From contig NZ_JALJCK010000003.1 in the NCBI RefSeq assembly GCF_022899355.1, positions 124,001-188,000 on the forward strand: a stretch of 64,000 bases of DNA. The letters are read 5' to 3'. Position numbers and translations under genes: made by a program. Positions 10,136-23,789 of this stretch are shown here, piece by piece. The stretch is from Shinella yambaruensis. Its GTDB lineage: Bacteria > Pseudomonadota > Alphaproteobacteria > Rhizobiales > Rhizobiaceae. Within the stretch, counting starts at the first letter, position 1. Every line of letters starts with the position of its first letter. The notes below the pieces were generated by a model. It worked only from the letters and a program-made list of their open reading frames with translations, made no database searches and was not told the DNA's origin.

Positions 10136-10966
10136 ATGACACGCGCCGAGGGCGACAAGGACGAATTCAGCCGCTTCGTGACCGGGCTCGGCCGGGGCGT
10201 CGCCGGCGCCCTCCTCCTGGCGCTGCCCATGCTGATGACCATGGAAATGTGGTATCTCGGCTTCTACATGGCGCGCGAGCGCCTGTTCCTGCTGCTGCTG
10301 CTCAACATCCCCCTGCTCATCCTGCTCGCCCACCGCATCGGCTTCGAGAAGACCTTCAGCTGGCGCGAGGCGACACGCGACGCGGCGATCGCCTATGGTA
10401 TCGGCATCGTGACCAGCCTGGTGGTGCTGACGGCGCTCGGCCTCCTGCGCGGCGGCATGCCGGCGAGCGAGCTTGTCGGCAAGGTCGCCCTGCAATCGGT
10501 CCCCGCCAGCATCGGCGCCATGCTCGGCCGCAGCCAGCTCGGCCATGACGAAGGCGACGCCGATACGAAGGAGACGAGCTATCCCGGCGAACTGCTGCTA
10601 ATGGCGGCCGGTGCGCTGTTCCTCTCGCTCAACATCGCGCCGACCGACGAGATGATGGTGCTCGCCTACAAGATGACGACCTGGCACGCCCTCGTCGTCG
10701 CCGTCCTCTCCATCGCCCTCATGCACGGCTTCGTCTATGCGGTGTCCTTCACCGGCGGCCACGAGCTTTCGCCGCAAACGCCCTGGTGGCACGCCTTCGT
10801 GCGCTTCACCCTGCCCGGCTATGTCATCGCGCTGGCGATCAGCATCTTCGCGCTGTGGATCTTCGAGCGCCTTGGCGACAGTTCGCCGGTCGAGATCATG
10901 CTGTCCGTCATCGTGCTCGGCTTTCCCGCCGCGCTCGGCGCCGCCGCCGCGCGGCTGATCCTGTGA
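10136..10966 (+). CDS. TIGR02587 family (DUF2391) integral membrane protein
   Basis: A 276-residue polytopic protein with about seven hydrophobic helices, for example GALLLALPMLMTMEM, LLLLLNIPLLILLA and YGIGIVTSLVVLTALGL. I recognise it as the TIGR02587 family, which is of unknown function and is regularly found beside TIGR02588, as here. The start at ATG 10136 is supported by GAGGGG upstream; an earlier in-frame ATG lies inside the palindromic repeat and is rejected. The short gap to the next gene (7 bases) indicates an operon. Confidence 0.8.
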   Translation: MTRAEGDKDEFSRFVTGLGRGVAGALLLALPMLMTMEMWYLGFYMARERLFLLLLLNIPLLILLAHRIGFEKTFSWREATRDAAIAYGIGIVTSLVVLTALGLLRGGMPASELVGKVALQSVPASIGAMLGRSQLGHDEGDADTKETSYPGELLLMAAGALFLSLNIAPTDEMMVLAYKMTTWHALVVAVLSIALMHGFVYAVSFTGGHELSPQTPWWHAFVRFTLPGYVIALAISIFALWIFERLGDSSPVEIMLSVIVLGFPAALGAAAARLIL

Positions 10967-10973
10967 GGCCGAC

Positions 10974-11384
10974 ATGACCCGTTCAGAACAGGGTCGCCAC
11001 AGGGAACGCCATGATCCGCACTGGATCGAGTGGCTGACAGGCCTCGTTTCCGCCCTGCTGATCGCCGGCATGCTCGGCTGGGTCGGCTGGGAAGCCTTCA
11101 CGCGGGAAGCGATGCCGCCGGACCTCTCCGTCACCATTCTCGCCACGCAGAAGGCGAAGGCCGGATACCGCATCACCTTCGACATCGCCAATTCCGCGAC
11201 CACGACCGCCGCCGCGGTCACCGTCATCGGCCGGCTGATGGACGGCGACAAGATCATCGAGGAGAACCATGTGATCTTCGACTATGTCGCCGCGGAATCG
11301 AAATCGACCGGCGCCCTCCTGTTCGAAACCGATCCGGCGGGGCGGCAGGTGGATATCCGCGCCGCCGGCTACACCGATCCCTGA
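10974..11384 (+). CDS. TIGR02588 family membrane-anchored protein
   Basis: A 136-residue protein with a charged N terminus, one transmembrane helix (about residues 19-42, WLTGLVSALLIAGMLGWVGW) and a C-terminal domain that looks like a small beta-sandwich (LSVTILATQKAKAGYRITFD). The family is uncharacterised and is the usual partner of TIGR02587. The two genes are 7 bases apart. A shared envelope role is inferred from this pairing only. Confidence 0.8.
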   Translation: MTRSEQGRHRERHDPHWIEWLTGLVSALLIAGMLGWVGWEAFTREAMPPDLSVTILATQKAKAGYRITFDIANSATTTAAAVTVIGRLMDGDKIIEENHVIFDYVAAESKSTGALLFETDPAGRQVDIRAAGYTDP

Positions 11385-11469
11385 CCGCCGGCGGCCTTGA
11401 AACCGGGAACCAATTTCATCGCCGGGGATTGAACAGAGCACAAGTATCCGTGTCCGCAGATGAAAGGAC

Positions 11470-14584
<3,115 letters not shown>

Positions 14585-14619
14585 TTAGAGAAAAGCTGAC
14601 GAAAGGAAAGATGGAACAG

Positions 14620-14780
14620 CCCCTCATCCCGCTGCCGCGACCTTCTCCCCGCAAGCGGGGAGAAGGGGAACGCCGCCCGGGCTTCCCAGATTTTCTCCGC
14701 CGGCTGTTTGGGGAAAACGGAGCCACATCGCCCTTCGCCCCGCTTGCGGGGAGAAGGTGCCGGCAGGCGGATGAGGGGCA
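14620..14780. repeat. Long inverted repeat, family B, copy 1
   Basis: The left arm holds CCCCTCATCC and CCTTCTCCCCGCAAGCGGGG. The right arm holds the complementary CCCCGCTTGCGGGGAGAAGG and GGATGAGGGG. Each arm also contains its own small palindrome. It lies between ligA and recN; a related copy is at 49233-49410. Confidence 0.8.
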
Positions 14781-14785
14781 GCCCG

Positions 14786-16456
14786 CTACACCCCGCCCGA
14801 CAGCAGCCGCGCCGCGGCCGCCCTCGCCTCGTCCGTCACCGAGGCACCGGCCAGCATGCGGGCGATCTCCTCGGTGCGGGCGCCGTCATCCATCCGGGCG
14901 ACGCGGGTGGCGACCGTCTCGCTGCCTTCGACCGGCCCCTTGGAGATGAGCAGATGCGTCGCCGCGCGGGCCGCGACCTGCGGGGCGTGGGTGACGGAGA
15001 GCACTTGCACGGTCGAAGAGAGCCGCTTCAGCCGCTGGCCGATGGCATCGGCCACCGCGCCGCCGACTCCGGTGTCGATTTCGTCGAAGACGAGGGTCGG
15101 CGCGGAGCCGCGATCGGCGAGCGCCACCTTCAGCGCCAGCAGGAAACGCGAGAGCTCGCCGCCGGAGGCGACCTTCATGATCGGGCCGGGGCGCGTACCG
15201 GGATTGGTCTGGACGTGGAATTCGACCGTGTCGATCCCCTCCTCCGCGCCGCCTTCCGGGTCGGTGGTGATCTCGACGGTGAAGCGCGCACGCTCCAGCT
15301 TCAGCGCCGGCAGCTCGGCCATCACGGCGGCGGCGAGCGCCTCTGCCGCATGGTGGCGCTTGTCCGAAAGCGCGCGGGCGGCAAGTTCGAAGGCGGCGCG
15401 CGTCTCGGCAAGATGGGCCTGAAGGCGCACCAGCTTCTCCTCGCCCGCATCGAGATCGGCAAGATCGGCGATCATCTTGGCGGCGAGCGCCGGAAGGCCG
15501 GTGACGGGCACGGAATATTTGCGGGCGGCCGCGCGCAGGGCGAAGAGGCGCTCTTCCGTGCGCTCCAGCTCCTTGGGGTCGTATTCGGTCTTGCGCAACG
15601 CCACCTCGACGGCCATCTGCGCATCGGAAAGCTGGTTCAGCGCCTGGTCGAGCAGTTCGACCGTTTCCTCCAGCAGGCCCGGCGCCTCGTGGCTCTTGCG
15701 CTCCAGCCGGCGCACGAGCGCGGCGATGAGCGGCACGGGCGAGGCATTGCCGTTCAGGAACTCGCTTGCCTCGTTGATGTCGCCGGCAATGCGCTCGGCC
15801 TTCATCATGCGCGCGCGGGTTTCCGCCAGCACATCCTCCTCCCCGTCCTGGGGCGAGAGGATTTCGAGCTCCTCGACGGAGGAGCGCAGGTAATCGGCCT
15901 CGCGGGCCGCCGCCTCCACCTTCTCGCGGTGGCGGCGCAGCGTGCGCTCGGCTTCCTTCCACTGATGATAGAGCGTGCCGACGTCAGCAGCCGCCTCGCC
16001 AAGGCCGCCGAAGGCATCGAGCAGCAGGCGGTGCGCATCGGTGTCGACGAGCGCGCGGTCGTCGTGCTGGCCGTGGATCTCGACGAGACGCTGGCCGGCC
16101 TGGCGCATCAGCTGCACGGAGACCGGCTGGTCGTTGACGAAGGCCTTGGTGCGTCCGTCGGCGGATTGCTGGCGGCGGAAGATCAGGTCGCCGTCGTCAT
16201 CGATGCCGTTGTCGCGCAGCAGCGCGCGGGCGGCATGGCCGTGCGGCACGTCGAAGACGGCCGTCACCTGGCCGCGCTCCAGGCCGTGACGCACCAGCGA
16301 GCCGTCGCCCCGCCCGCCGAGCGCCAGCGAAAGACTGTCGAGAAGAATGGACTTGCCGGCGCCCGTCTCGCCCGTCAGCACGGAAAGGCCCGGCTCGAAA
16401 GCGAGGTCGAGCCGTTCGATCAGGACGATATCGCGGATCGAAAGCTGCGCCAGCAT
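14786..16456 (-). CDS. recN: DNA repair protein RecN
   Basis: A 556-residue SMC-like ATPase acting in double-strand break repair. Walker A is GETGAGKS (29-36), the ABC signature is SGGELSRFLLAL, and Walker B is LVFDEIDTGVGG near the C terminus; a long coiled-coil region lies between them. Length matches RecN. It follows bamD by 18 bases on the same strand and is probably transcribed with it. No SOS (LexA) box of the alphaproteobacterial type was noticed immediately upstream. Confidence 0.96.
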   Translation of the reverse strand: MLAQLSIRDIVLIERLDLAFEPGLSVLTGETGAGKSILLDSLSLALGGRGDGSLVRHGLERGQVTAVFDVPHGHAARALLRDNGIDDDGDLIFRRQQSADGRTKAFVNDQPVSVQLMRQAGQRLVEIHGQHDDRALVDTDAHRLLLDAFGGLGEAAADVGTLYHQWKEAERTLRRHREKVEAAAREADYLRSSVEELEILSPQDGEEDVLAETRARMMKAERIAGDINEASEFLNGNASPVPLIAALVRRLERKSHEAPGLLEETVELLDQALNQLSDAQMAVEVALRKTEYDPKELERTEERLFALRAAARKYSVPVTGLPALAAKMIADLADLDAGEEKLVRLQAHLAETRAAFELAARALSDKRHHAAEALAAAVMAELPALKLERARFTVEITTDPEGGAEEGIDTVEFHVQTNPGTRPGPIMKVASGGELSRFLLALKVALADRGSAPTLVFDEIDTGVGGAVADAIGQRLKRLSSTVQVLSVTHAPQVAARAATHLLISKGPVEGSETVATRVARMDDGARTEEIARMLAGASVTDEARAAAARLLSGGV

Positions 16457-16474
16457 GCGGTGTTTGCTCTTCGG

Positions 16475-17341
16475 TCAGACGCCGAGCAGGTTCTTGCCGG
16501 CGCGGGAAATCCAGGATCCGGTATTTTCGCGCGGCTCCAGCCCCTTCGATTGAAGCAGCTTGTAGCTGTCGGCATACCACTGGCTGTCGGGATAGTTATG
16601 GCCGAGCACCGCCGCCGCCGTCTGCGCTTCCGTATCCACGCCCATGGCGTAATAGGTCTCGACGAGACGGGCGAGCGCTTCCTCGATCTGGTTGGTCATC
16701 GGATATTTCTCGACGACGACACGGAAGCGGCTGGCGGCCGCGATATATTCCTTGCGCTCGAGATAGTAGCGGCCGACCTGCATTTCCTTGCCGGCGAGCT
16801 GGTCGCGGGCAAAGCGCATCTTGGTCTGCGCGTCCTCGACATATTCCGAATCGGGATAGTTCTCGACGACGGCCTGCATGGCTTCCAGCGTCTGCGCCGA
16901 GGCGCGCTGGTCCTGCGTCACGCTCGGGATCTGCTTCCAGTAGGCAAGGCCGACGATGTATTGCGCATAGGCCGCGTCTTCCGAACCCGGATAGAGGTTG
17001 AGATAGCGTTTGCCGGCGGCGATCGCTTCCTCGTTGCGGCCCTGACGGTAATTCGTGAAGGCCGACATGACGAGCGCCTTGCGCGCTTCCTCGGAGAACG
17101 GATGCTGGCGGTCGACGGCCTCGAACTTGCGGCTCGCCTCGCCCACCTTGCCGGCATTGAGGTTGGCAAGGCCCTGGTTGTAGAGCTTGTCGGCCGGTTC
17201 GGTCTCGCCGGTCAGCTTGGTGATGTCGATGTCCGGATCCGACTGGCACGCGGAAAGGACGACAGGCGAAGCCGCCGCAAAAAGCGTAAGATAGACAATG
17301 CGCGCCGTCTTCTTCACACCAACAGACCCTGCAACAACCAT
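16475..17341 (-). CDS. bamD: Outer membrane protein assembly factor BamD
   Basis: A 288-residue lipoprotein of the BAM complex, on the periplasmic face of the outer membrane, that helps fold beta-barrel proteins. From ATG 17341 there is a lipoprotein signal ending in the lipobox LSAC, then five TPR-like repeats (such as [20 protein letters not shown]). An upstream in-frame start at 17431 would put about 30 charged residues before the signal and is rejected. The gene lies between lpxC and recN, as in other Rhizobiales. Confidence 0.93.
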   Translation of the reverse strand: MVVAGSVGVKKTARIVYLTLFAAASPVVLSACQSDPDIDITKLTGETEPADKLYNQGLANLNAGKVGEASRKFEAVDRQHPFSEEARKALVMSAFTNYRQGRNEEAIAAGKRYLNLYPGSEDAAYAQYIVGLAYWKQIPSVTQDQRASAQTLEAMQAVVENYPDSEYVEDAQTKMRFARDQLAGKEMQVGRYYLERKEYIAAASRFRVVVEKYPMTNQIEEALARLVETYYAMGVDTEAQTAAAVLGHNYPDSQWYADSYKLLQSKGLEPRENTGSWISRAGKNLLGV

Positions 17342-17481
17342 GTGACAATCCCAGTTCAACGGACGCGGTGCGGTAACCCGCCGCGCGCGCCCCGCGTTGT
17401 ATCTCCAAATGCGTGAAGACCGCAACGCCATGCCGGCGCATTAACGCATTTTTATGGCAAGGCTGTCTGGAAGCGCACGCC

Positions 17482-18444
17482 TTACAGGGACCAGGGCGCA
17501 AACTCGGGGGCGTTGACGGCGATCAGCTCGCGCTGGCCGGCGCGCGAGCGCGGCGCGGAGGCTTCGACGACCTCGTAGGCCGTGCGGTCGCTGAGCAGCG
17601 CCTTCAGCGCATGGGCGTTCATCCTGTGGCCGCCGCGATAGGAGCGGTAGCAGCCGATGAACTGCGCGCCGGCAAGCGCAAGGTCGCCCACGGCATCGAG
17701 CGTCTTGTGACGCACGAACTCGTCCTTCGCGTAGCGCAGGCCCTCGACATTGATCACGGTGTTGTCGTCGGAGATGACGACGGAATTTTCCAGCGACGAG
17801 CCGAGCGCATGGCCGGAGGCCCAGAGCTTTTCCACATCGCGCATGAAACCGAAGGTGCGGGCGCGCGACAATTCGCTGCGGAAGGTCATCGGCGTCAGGT
17901 CGCCCTTCCAGGCCTGGCGGCCGATCAGCGGGCAATCGAAATCGATCTCGACCTCGAATCGCGTGCCGTCATAGGGCGAGAACTCGGCCCAGGAAGCGCC
18001 GGCCTCGACGCGCACCGGCTTGACGATGCGGATATAGCGGCGCTTGACGGCGAGCGGGATGAGGCCGACCTGGTCGATCGCATCGATGAAGGGGGCCGAG
18101 CTGCCGTCCATGATCGGCATTTCGGCGCCGTGGACCTCGATGAGGACATTGTCGAGACCGAGCGCATAGAGCGCGGCCATGACGTGCTCGACGGTGGCGA
18201 TCGACGTCGCGGGCGTGAAGCCGAGCACGGTGCACAGGTCCGTGTTACCGACCTGCGCGGAGACCGCGCGGTACTCGCTCACGGTGCCGTCGTCGTGCAG
18301 GCGCTGGAAGAGGATACCGCTGTCGGCTTCGGCCGGGTTGAAGGTGATCGATACGGCCGCGCCGGAATGGACGCCCGTGCCGGCAATCGTCACCGGGCTC
18401 GCAATCGTCGTCTGGAAACCGAGCATACCGATCGTCATGTGCAT
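17482..18444 (-). CDS. lpxC: UDP-3-O-acyl-N-acetylglucosamine deacetylase LpxC
   Basis: A 320-residue zinc enzyme that catalyses the committed step of lipid A synthesis in the cytoplasm. It starts near GFQTTI, as LpxC does, and has TVEHVMAAL (zinc His) and HKTLDAVGDL (zinc His and Asp). Two starts are possible, 18444 and 18438. A 300-base leader separates it from the ftsZ terminator, so it probably has its own promoter. Confidence 0.97.
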   Translation of the reverse strand: MHMTIGMLGFQTTIASPVTIAGTGVHSGAAVSITFNPAEADSGILFQRLHDDGTVSEYRAVSAQVGNTDLCTVLGFTPATSIATVEHVMAALYALGLDNVLIEVHGAEMPIMDGSSAPFIDAIDQVGLIPLAVKRRYIRIVKPVRVEAGASWAEFSPYDGTRFEVEIDFDCPLIGRQAWKGDLTPMTFRSELSRARTFGFMRDVEKLWASGHALGSSLENSVVISDDNTVINVEGLRYAKDEFVRHKTLDAVGDLALAGAQFIGCYRSYRGGHRMNAHALKALLSDRTAYEVVEASAPRSRAGQRELIAVNAPEFAPWSL

Positions 18445-18743
18445 TCGCCTCGTCTTACTGTCGGCTCATTCTTCGCCGACATTCTTATTTCACGGGCTCG
18501 CGGGAGCCCCGGTATTTCATTGGCCCAAGGAAACCCTTGGCCGGGCGCGTTGCGCCCACCGACAAGTCCGCCTCAACGTCTGGAGTGATTTGATGCCTCC
18601 GGCGTGATGCCGGCATCCGATCCCTGACTGGCCCCTGTGCCTAGTGTGAATGTAGTAGGTCCCTCAGGGTTACACAAATCACTGTTTCTTTCGTTTTGTT
18701 ACGCTCCACATCAACGGCAAACTCTTGAATTTAGACAAGAATC
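18445..18743. other. lpxC leader region without a gene
   Basis: About 300 bases between the ftsZ terminator and lpxC. On the minus strand it contains two stem-loops, GTCGGC/GCCGAC and GGGCTC/GAGCCC, neither with a T-run. No convincing open reading frame or promoter match was seen. Confidence 0.5.
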
Positions 18744-18771
18744 AAAAATGCCCGGACCACGGTCCGGGCAT
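18744..18771 (-). terminator. Intrinsic terminator of ftsZ
   Basis: The arms ATGCCCGGACC and GGTCCGGGCAT (18748-18758 and 18761-18771) form a near-perfect hairpin. On the minus strand it is followed by TTTTT, 27 bases beyond the ftsZ stop. Confidence 0.9.
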
Positions 18772-18797
18772 TCTGTCAACGGGCTCCGGGGAAGGCC

Positions 18798-20528
18798 TCA
18801 GTTCGACTGGCGGCGCAGGAACGCCGGGATTTCGAGCTGGTCGTCCTCACCGAGCGAACGCGGCTGCGGATTGGCGCGGCCATGATCGTCGAGCTGACCG
18901 CGGCGCGGGGCGTAGAGGCTGGCTTCGGCCGACAGCGGACGGCGCTGCTGCTGGGCCTGCGGCGCCGGCTCCTGGGCGGCCTGCGGCTCCTCGTGACGGC
19001 CGAGCGAGGACGTCAGGCGCTTGAGGAGGCCCATCGGGCCGCGCTCTTCGCTGTGCGAGGCGACCGGCTGCTGGGCGGCGCGGTGGTCGATCTCGGCCTG
19101 CACGACGGGCGGGAAATCCTCGATCTTCGGCATGCGCATCGTCTGCGGCTCCTGACGGATGATCGGAGCGGACGGCTCGACGCGCTGCTGCATGACCGGG
19201 GCCTGCTGCATCGGCTGCTGCTGGACCGGGCGCTGCACCGGCGTCTCGGCCGGGGCGGCGAACAGGCGGTTCTGCAGGCGCGGCTCTTCCTGGACGGAAG
19301 CCACCGGCTGCTGCACCGGAGCCGGACGGTTCACCGGAATGGCGAGTTCCCGCTCGAGGTTCTCCTCCGAGGCGCGGATGGCCTCGGCGATCGGATCGAC
19401 GACCAGCTGCTGGGCGACCGGCTGCTGCATGACGGGCTGCGGGACCGGCTGGGGCTGCGGCGCTGCGGCCTGGACCTGCGGCTGGGCCGGAACGGCGGCG
19501 GGGCGGACTACCGGCTTGCTGTGGCTGCGAAAGTCAGCATGACGTGCAGCCACCTCCGAGGCCGCGCGGTCGATGCCGGTTGCAACAACGGAGACGCGGA
19601 TCAGGCCTTCGAGCTCTTCGTCGAAGGTTGCGCCGAGAATGATGTTTGCGTCCGGATCGACTTCCTCGCGGATACGGGTCGCGGCTTCGTCGACTTCGAA
19701 GAGGGTGAGGTCACGGCCGCCGGTGATCGAGATCAGCAGGCCCTGCGCGCCCTTCATCGAGGTTTCGTCGAGCAGCGGGTTGGCGATAGCCGCTTCCGCG
19801 GCGGCCATGGCGCGGCCTTCGCCCGAAGCTTCGCCCGTGCCCATCATGGCGCGGCCCATCTCGCGCATCACCGAGCGGACGTCGGCGAAGTCGAGGTTGA
19901 TGAGGCCTTCCTTGACCATGAGGTCGGTGATGCAGGCGACGCCCGAATAGAGCACCTGGTCGGCCATCGCGAAGGCGTCGGCAAAGGTGGTCTTGTCGTT
20001 GGCGATGCGGAAGAGGTTCTGGTTCGGGATGACGATCAGCGTGTCGACCGACTTCTGCAGTTCCTGGATGCCCTCTTCGGCAAGACGCATGCGGCGGCCG
20101 CCCTCGAAGTGGAACGGCTTGGTGACGACGCCGACGGTCAGGATGCCCTTGTTGCGGGCCGCCTGCGCGACGACCGGCGCTGCGCCCGTGCCCGTGCCGC
20201 CGCCCATGCCGGCGGTGACGAAGCACATGTGGGTGCCGTTCAGGTGATCGATGATCTCGTCGATGCACTCTTCCGCGGCGGCGCGGCCGACCTCCGGCTG
20301 CGAGCCGGCGCCGAGGCCTTCCGTGACGGCGACGCCCATCTGGATGATCCGCGAAGCCTTGGTCATGGTCAGCGCCTGGGCATCGGTGTTGGCGACGACG
20401 AAATCGACGCCTTCCAGGCCCGCGGTGATCATGTTGTTGACAGCATTGCCACCGCCCCCGCCGACACCGAAGACGGTGATGCGGGGCTTCAGCTCGGTGA
20501 TGTCCGGCTTCTGGAGCTTGATAGTCAT
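18798..20528 (-). CDS. ftsZ: Cell division protein FtsZ
   Basis: A 576-residue tubulin-like GTPase that forms the Z ring. It has the tubulin signature GGGTGTG, the T7-loop [11 protein letters not shown], a long proline- and glutamine-rich linker of about 200 residues, and the conserved C-terminal peptide [10 protein letters not shown] that binds FtsA. The long linker is typical of Rhizobiales. ATG 20528 gives the standard start [10 protein letters not shown]; an upstream in-frame start at 20648 is rejected. A 7-bp inverted repeat (20548-20554 with 20562-20568) lies in the 98-base gap to ftsA. Confidence 0.98.
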   Translation of the reverse strand: MTIKLQKPDITELKPRITVFGVGGGGGNAVNNMITAGLEGVDFVVANTDAQALTMTKASRIIQMGVAVTEGLGAGSQPEVGRAAAEECIDEIIDHLNGTHMCFVTAGMGGGTGTGAAPVVAQAARNKGILTVGVVTKPFHFEGGRRMRLAEEGIQELQKSVDTLIVIPNQNLFRIANDKTTFADAFAMADQVLYSGVACITDLMVKEGLINLDFADVRSVMREMGRAMMGTGEASGEGRAMAAAEAAIANPLLDETSMKGAQGLLISITGGRDLTLFEVDEAATRIREEVDPDANIILGATFDEELEGLIRVSVVATGIDRAASEVAARHADFRSHSKPVVRPAAVPAQPQVQAAAPQPQPVPQPVMQQPVAQQLVVDPIAEAIRASEENLERELAIPVNRPAPVQQPVASVQEEPRLQNRLFAAPAETPVQRPVQQQPMQQAPVMQQRVEPSAPIIRQEPQTMRMPKIEDFPPVVQAEIDHRAAQQPVASHSEERGPMGLLKRLTSSLGRHEEPQAAQEPAPQAQQQRRPLSAEASLYAPRRGQLDDHGRANPQPRSLGEDDQLEIPAFLRRQSN

Positions 20529-20626
20529 TGCAGTGTTCCTTTCGTTTCCGGCTGCTTCGCCCAGCCGGTCTATTCCCAAAACTCTAGTGTCGGTCTTTCC
20601 CGGCCGTAACGCCGCCGGGAAACCCG

Positions 20627-21958
20627 TCAGAAACTCTCCTTCAGCCACTGGCCCATGCGGGCGATGCGGCCGTTGCCACCCGTCAGCTGCGAGAGCATGC
20701 CGCCCTGCACAGCGTGTTCTTCCAGTTCCGCGACCTGCGGATAGATCATCAGCCCCACCGCCGTCGAAAAGGCGGGCCCCTTGGCCGCCGTCGGCAGGCC
20801 GGAGACGCCGAGCGGGCGGCCGATGCGGACATTACGGGCAAGGATGCGGCGGGCCGCTTCCGGCAGGCCGGTGAGCTGGCTGGCGCCGCCCGTCAGCACG
20901 ATCCTTTTCCCGACGATCGGCGAGAAGCCGGAGCGCTGGATGCGGTCGCGGATGAGTTCGAGCGTCTCTTCGATGCGTGCCCTGACGATGCGGGACAGCA
21001 GCGCGCGCGGCACATGGGTCGGCTGGTCGCGGTCGTCCTCGCCGATCGGCGGGACGGTGACGATGTCGCGCTCGTCGCTGGCGTTCGGCAGGGCCGAGCC
21101 GTGCACGACCTTCAGGCGTTCGGCATCCTCGATGCGGGTCGACAGGCCACGCGCGAGGTCCGTCGTGACGTGGTGGCCGCCGAGCGAGACGGCATCGGAG
21201 TGCACCAGCTTGCCTTCGGCGAAGACGGAGATCGTCGTCGTGCCGCCACCCATGTCGATCGAGGCGCAGCCGAGTTCGACCTCGTCGTCGACGAGGGCCG
21301 AAAGGCCGCTCGCATAGGGCGTCGCCACCATGCCCTCGACGGAGAGGTGCGCACGGTTGATGCAGAGTTCGAGGTTCTTCAGCGCGGCCCGTTCGGCCGT
21401 CAGCACATGCATGTCGACGCCGAGCACGTCGCCGAACATGGAGAGCGGATCGCGGATGCCGCGCTCGCCGTCAAGCGAGAAGCCCGTCGGCAGCGAATGG
21501 AGGATGGCGCGGTCCTGGCGCAGCGACTGCTGGCCGGCGACGGCGAGCACCTTGCGCAGGTCGTTGGCATCGACCTCCTGGCCTCCGAGATCGATGGTCG
21601 CGGTGTAGACGTCGCTCTGCAGGCGGCCGGCCGAGACGTTGACGATCAGGCTCTCGATGGTGAGGCCGGCCATGCGCTCGGCGGCATCGACGGCAAGGCG
21701 CACGACGCTTTCGGCGGCATCCAGATCGGTGATGACACCGTTCTTCACGCCGCGCGATTTCTGGTGGCCGATGCCGATGACCTCGACATTGTGCGTGCGG
21801 CCGGGAAGGATCTCGCTTTCGGCGCGCGGCGTCAGCCGGCCGATCATGCAGACGACCTTGGTGGAGCCGATGTCGAGGACCGAAACGACATGCGCCCGCT
21901 TGGAGGAAAGCGGCTTCAAGCGCGGCAGGCCAAAATGGGACGAACCGAAAATGCTCAT
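20627..21958 (-). CDS. ftsA: Cell division protein FtsA
   Basis: A 443-residue actin-like ATPase that ties FtsZ filaments to the inner membrane. It shows the phosphate-binding segment [14 protein letters not shown], the second phosphate loop [12 protein letters not shown], the adenosine segment [14 protein letters not shown], and a C-terminal amphipathic helix ending GQWLKESF that serves as the membrane anchor. Its start overlaps the ftsQ stop by four bases. Confidence 0.97.
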   Translation of the reverse strand: MSIFGSSHFGLPRLKPLSSKRAHVVSVLDIGSTKVVCMIGRLTPRAESEILPGRTHNVEVIGIGHQKSRGVKNGVITDLDAAESVVRLAVDAAERMAGLTIESLIVNVSAGRLQSDVYTATIDLGGQEVDANDLRKVLAVAGQQSLRQDRAILHSLPTGFSLDGERGIRDPLSMFGDVLGVDMHVLTAERAALKNLELCINRAHLSVEGMVATPYASGLSALVDDEVELGCASIDMGGGTTTISVFAEGKLVHSDAVSLGGHHVTTDLARGLSTRIEDAERLKVVHGSALPNASDERDIVTVPPIGEDDRDQPTHVPRALLSRIVRARIEETLELIRDRIQRSGFSPIVGKRIVLTGGASQLTGLPEAARRILARNVRIGRPLGVSGLPTAAKGPAFSTAVGLMIYPQVAELEEHAVQGGMLSQLTGGNGRIARMGQWLKESF

Positions 21959-22875
21959 GTGCGCTTCGCTGCCTTCTTCAGGTCCTTCGTTCTCTGCTCG
22001 ACCGCCGCATTGCGGCGTTCCAGCGCCCCTTCCGTCAAACGGACCGTCGTACGGTCTTCGAGCCGGAGATCGACGGCCGCGATGTCGCGCTCCAGGATCC
22101 CCTGCTCCGCTTCCAGCGTCGCCAGCGTGTCCATGGCGCGCGGCACGTTGTGCTCCGGCAGCTTGACGACGATGCCGTTGTCGAGCCTCAAGTCCCAGCG
22201 ACGGCCGGCGACCCGGATATAGGCCTTCACCCGCGCCTTGATTTCCGGCCAGTTGTCGAACTCGTCGGCAAAGCCGGCCGCGGCCGTCTCCGCGTCGCGG
22301 CCGACGAACAGCGGCAGCGTCGAGAACTTGTTGTCGCGCAGCGGCGCGATGACGCTGCCGTTCTTCTCAATCAGCGACAGGTCGGAGCCGTGCTGCCAGA
22401 TGGCGAAGGCTTCCCGCTCCTTCAGTGCGATCTCGATCGTGCCCGGATAGACTTTCCGCACGGATGCGTCCTCGACCCAGGGCAGCTCGGTGAGCTGCTT
22501 GCGGGCTTCCTTGACGTCGAGGGCGACCAGCGAGGTCGTGCCGTCGAGGCCGAGGCGCTCCAGAATGTCGATTTCCGAGGTCTCGCGGTTGCCGGAGACC
22601 TTGACGTCCTCGATGGCAAAGCCGATCGCCGTCGTCGAGGCCTGGGCGACATCCTGCGAATGGCCGCCCAGCGACATGCCGTAAAGGCCCGTCGCGCCGA
22701 TGAACAGCACGGTGGCGACGCTGCCGGTGTGGCGCGGAATATGGATGCGGCCGGCCGCGAGGCTGACCAGGAACCGGACAATCCGGCGCAGCGGGCGCGG
22801 CAGCACGCGACCGGCTTCCGTATCCGGCAACCCGACGGGGCGCACCCTGCTCTTCTTGACGCTCAACGCAAACAC
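21955..22875 (-). CDS. ftsQ: Cell division protein FtsQ
   Basis: A 306-residue bitopic protein of the divisome: a cytoplasmic leader, one membrane helix (about [17 protein letters not shown]), then a POTRA domain ([18 protein letters not shown]) and a periplasmic beta domain. I place the start at GTG 22875 because GGAGGA lies six bases upstream; an ATG at 22896 would add seven residues and deepen the overlap with ddlB from 13 to 34 bases. It overlaps ftsA by four bases. Confidence 0.93.
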   Translation of the reverse strand: MFALSVKKSRVRPVGLPDTEAGRVLPRPLRRIVRFLVSLAAGRIHIPRHTGSVATVLFIGATGLYGMSLGGHSQDVAQASTTAIGFAIEDVKVSGNRETSEIDILERLGLDGTTSLVALDVKEARKQLTELPWVEDASVRKVYPGTIEIALKEREAFAIWQHGSDLSLIEKNGSVIAPLRDNKFSTLPLFVGRDAETAAAGFADEFDNWPEIKARVKAYIRVAGRRWDLRLDNGIVVKLPEHNVPRAMDTLATLEAEQGILERDIAAVDLRLEDRTTVRLTEGALERRNAAVEQRTKDLKKAAKRT

Positions 22876-23789
22876 GACGCGTCCTCCACCATCCACCGCA
22901 AGAATTCACCAAAGGAATGGCCGGCATGAACGGCCATTTCGGGCACCAGGGAGGTCGGGGTCATGCCGGGCTGGGTGTTGATCTCCAGCCAGATAAGCTC
23001 GCCATTCTCGGAGAATCGGTCGTCGTAACGGAAGTCGGAACGGCTGACGCCACGGCACCCGATCGCTTGATGCGCCTTGAGGGAGAGTGTTTGAACTTTT
23101 TGGTAAATATTCGGTGAAATTTGCGCCGGGATGACGTGTTTCGAGCCGCCTTTCACATATTTGGAATCATAGTCGTAGAAAGCGTGGCCCTGCGGCACCA
23201 CTTCCGTCACGCCGAGCGCGACGTCGCCCATGACGCCGCAGGTCAGCTCCCGGCCGTAGATGTAGCGCTCGACCATGACGCTGTCGCCATAGCGCCATTC
23301 GGACGAGGTGATGATCTGCGGGGGATGCGACTGGTCTTCCTTGACCATGACGACGCCGAAGGACGAGCCTTCGCGCACCGGCTTGACCACGTATGGCGGC
23401 TTCATCGGATGCGCCGAGGTGAAATCGAAGCGATCCATCAGCCGCTGCTCGGCGATCGGAATGCCGGCGGCCTTGGCGATGATCTTCGCCTGCGCCTTGT
23501 CCATGGCGAGCGCCGAGGCGAGCACGCCGGAATGGGTATAGGGGATCTGGAGATATTCGAGGATGCCCTGGATGGTGCCGTCCTCGCCGAAGGGCCCGTG
23601 CAGCGCATTGAAGGCGACGTCCGGCTTCAGTTCGGCAAGCACGCTCGCGACGTCGTGGCCGACATCGACGCGGGTGACCTTGTAGCCCTCGGCCTCAAGC
23701 GCGTCGGCGCAGGCGTTGCCCGACGAAAGGCTCACCGGCCGTTCCGACGAAAAACCACCCATCAGCATCGCGACATGCTTCACGCTCAT
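22863..23789 (-). CDS. ddlB: D-alanine--D-alanine ligase
   Basis: A 308-residue ATP-grasp enzyme making the D-Ala-D-Ala dipeptide for peptidoglycan. Signatures include [40 protein letters not shown] and [14 protein letters not shown]. First gene of the ddlB-ftsQ-ftsA-ftsZ run. In many relatives it directly follows murB; here an aquaporin pair and a transporter lie between. Confidence 0.97.
   Translation of the reverse strand: MSVKHVAMLMGGFSSERPVSLSSGNACADALEAEGYKVTRVDVGHDVASVLAELKPDVAFNALHGPFGEDGTIQGILEYLQIPYTHSGVLASALAMDKAQAKIIAKAAGIPIAEQRLMDRFDFTSAHPMKPPYVVKPVREGSSFGVVMVKEDQSHPPQIITSSEWRYGDSVMVERYIYGRELTCGVMGDVALGVTEVVPQGHAFYDYDSKYVKGGSKHVIPAQISPNIYQKVQTLSLKAHQAIGCRGVSRSDFRYDDRFSENGELIWLEINTQPGMTPTSLVPEMAVHAGHSFGEFLRWMVEDASCLR

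Noticed and set aside
14708-17416. A 902-codon open frame on the plus strand opposite recN and bamD
   Set aside because: It is antisense to two clearly conserved genes and its translation is low-complexity and rich in Arg, Gly and Asp. Long antisense frames are expected in high-GC DNA with GC-biased third codon positions.
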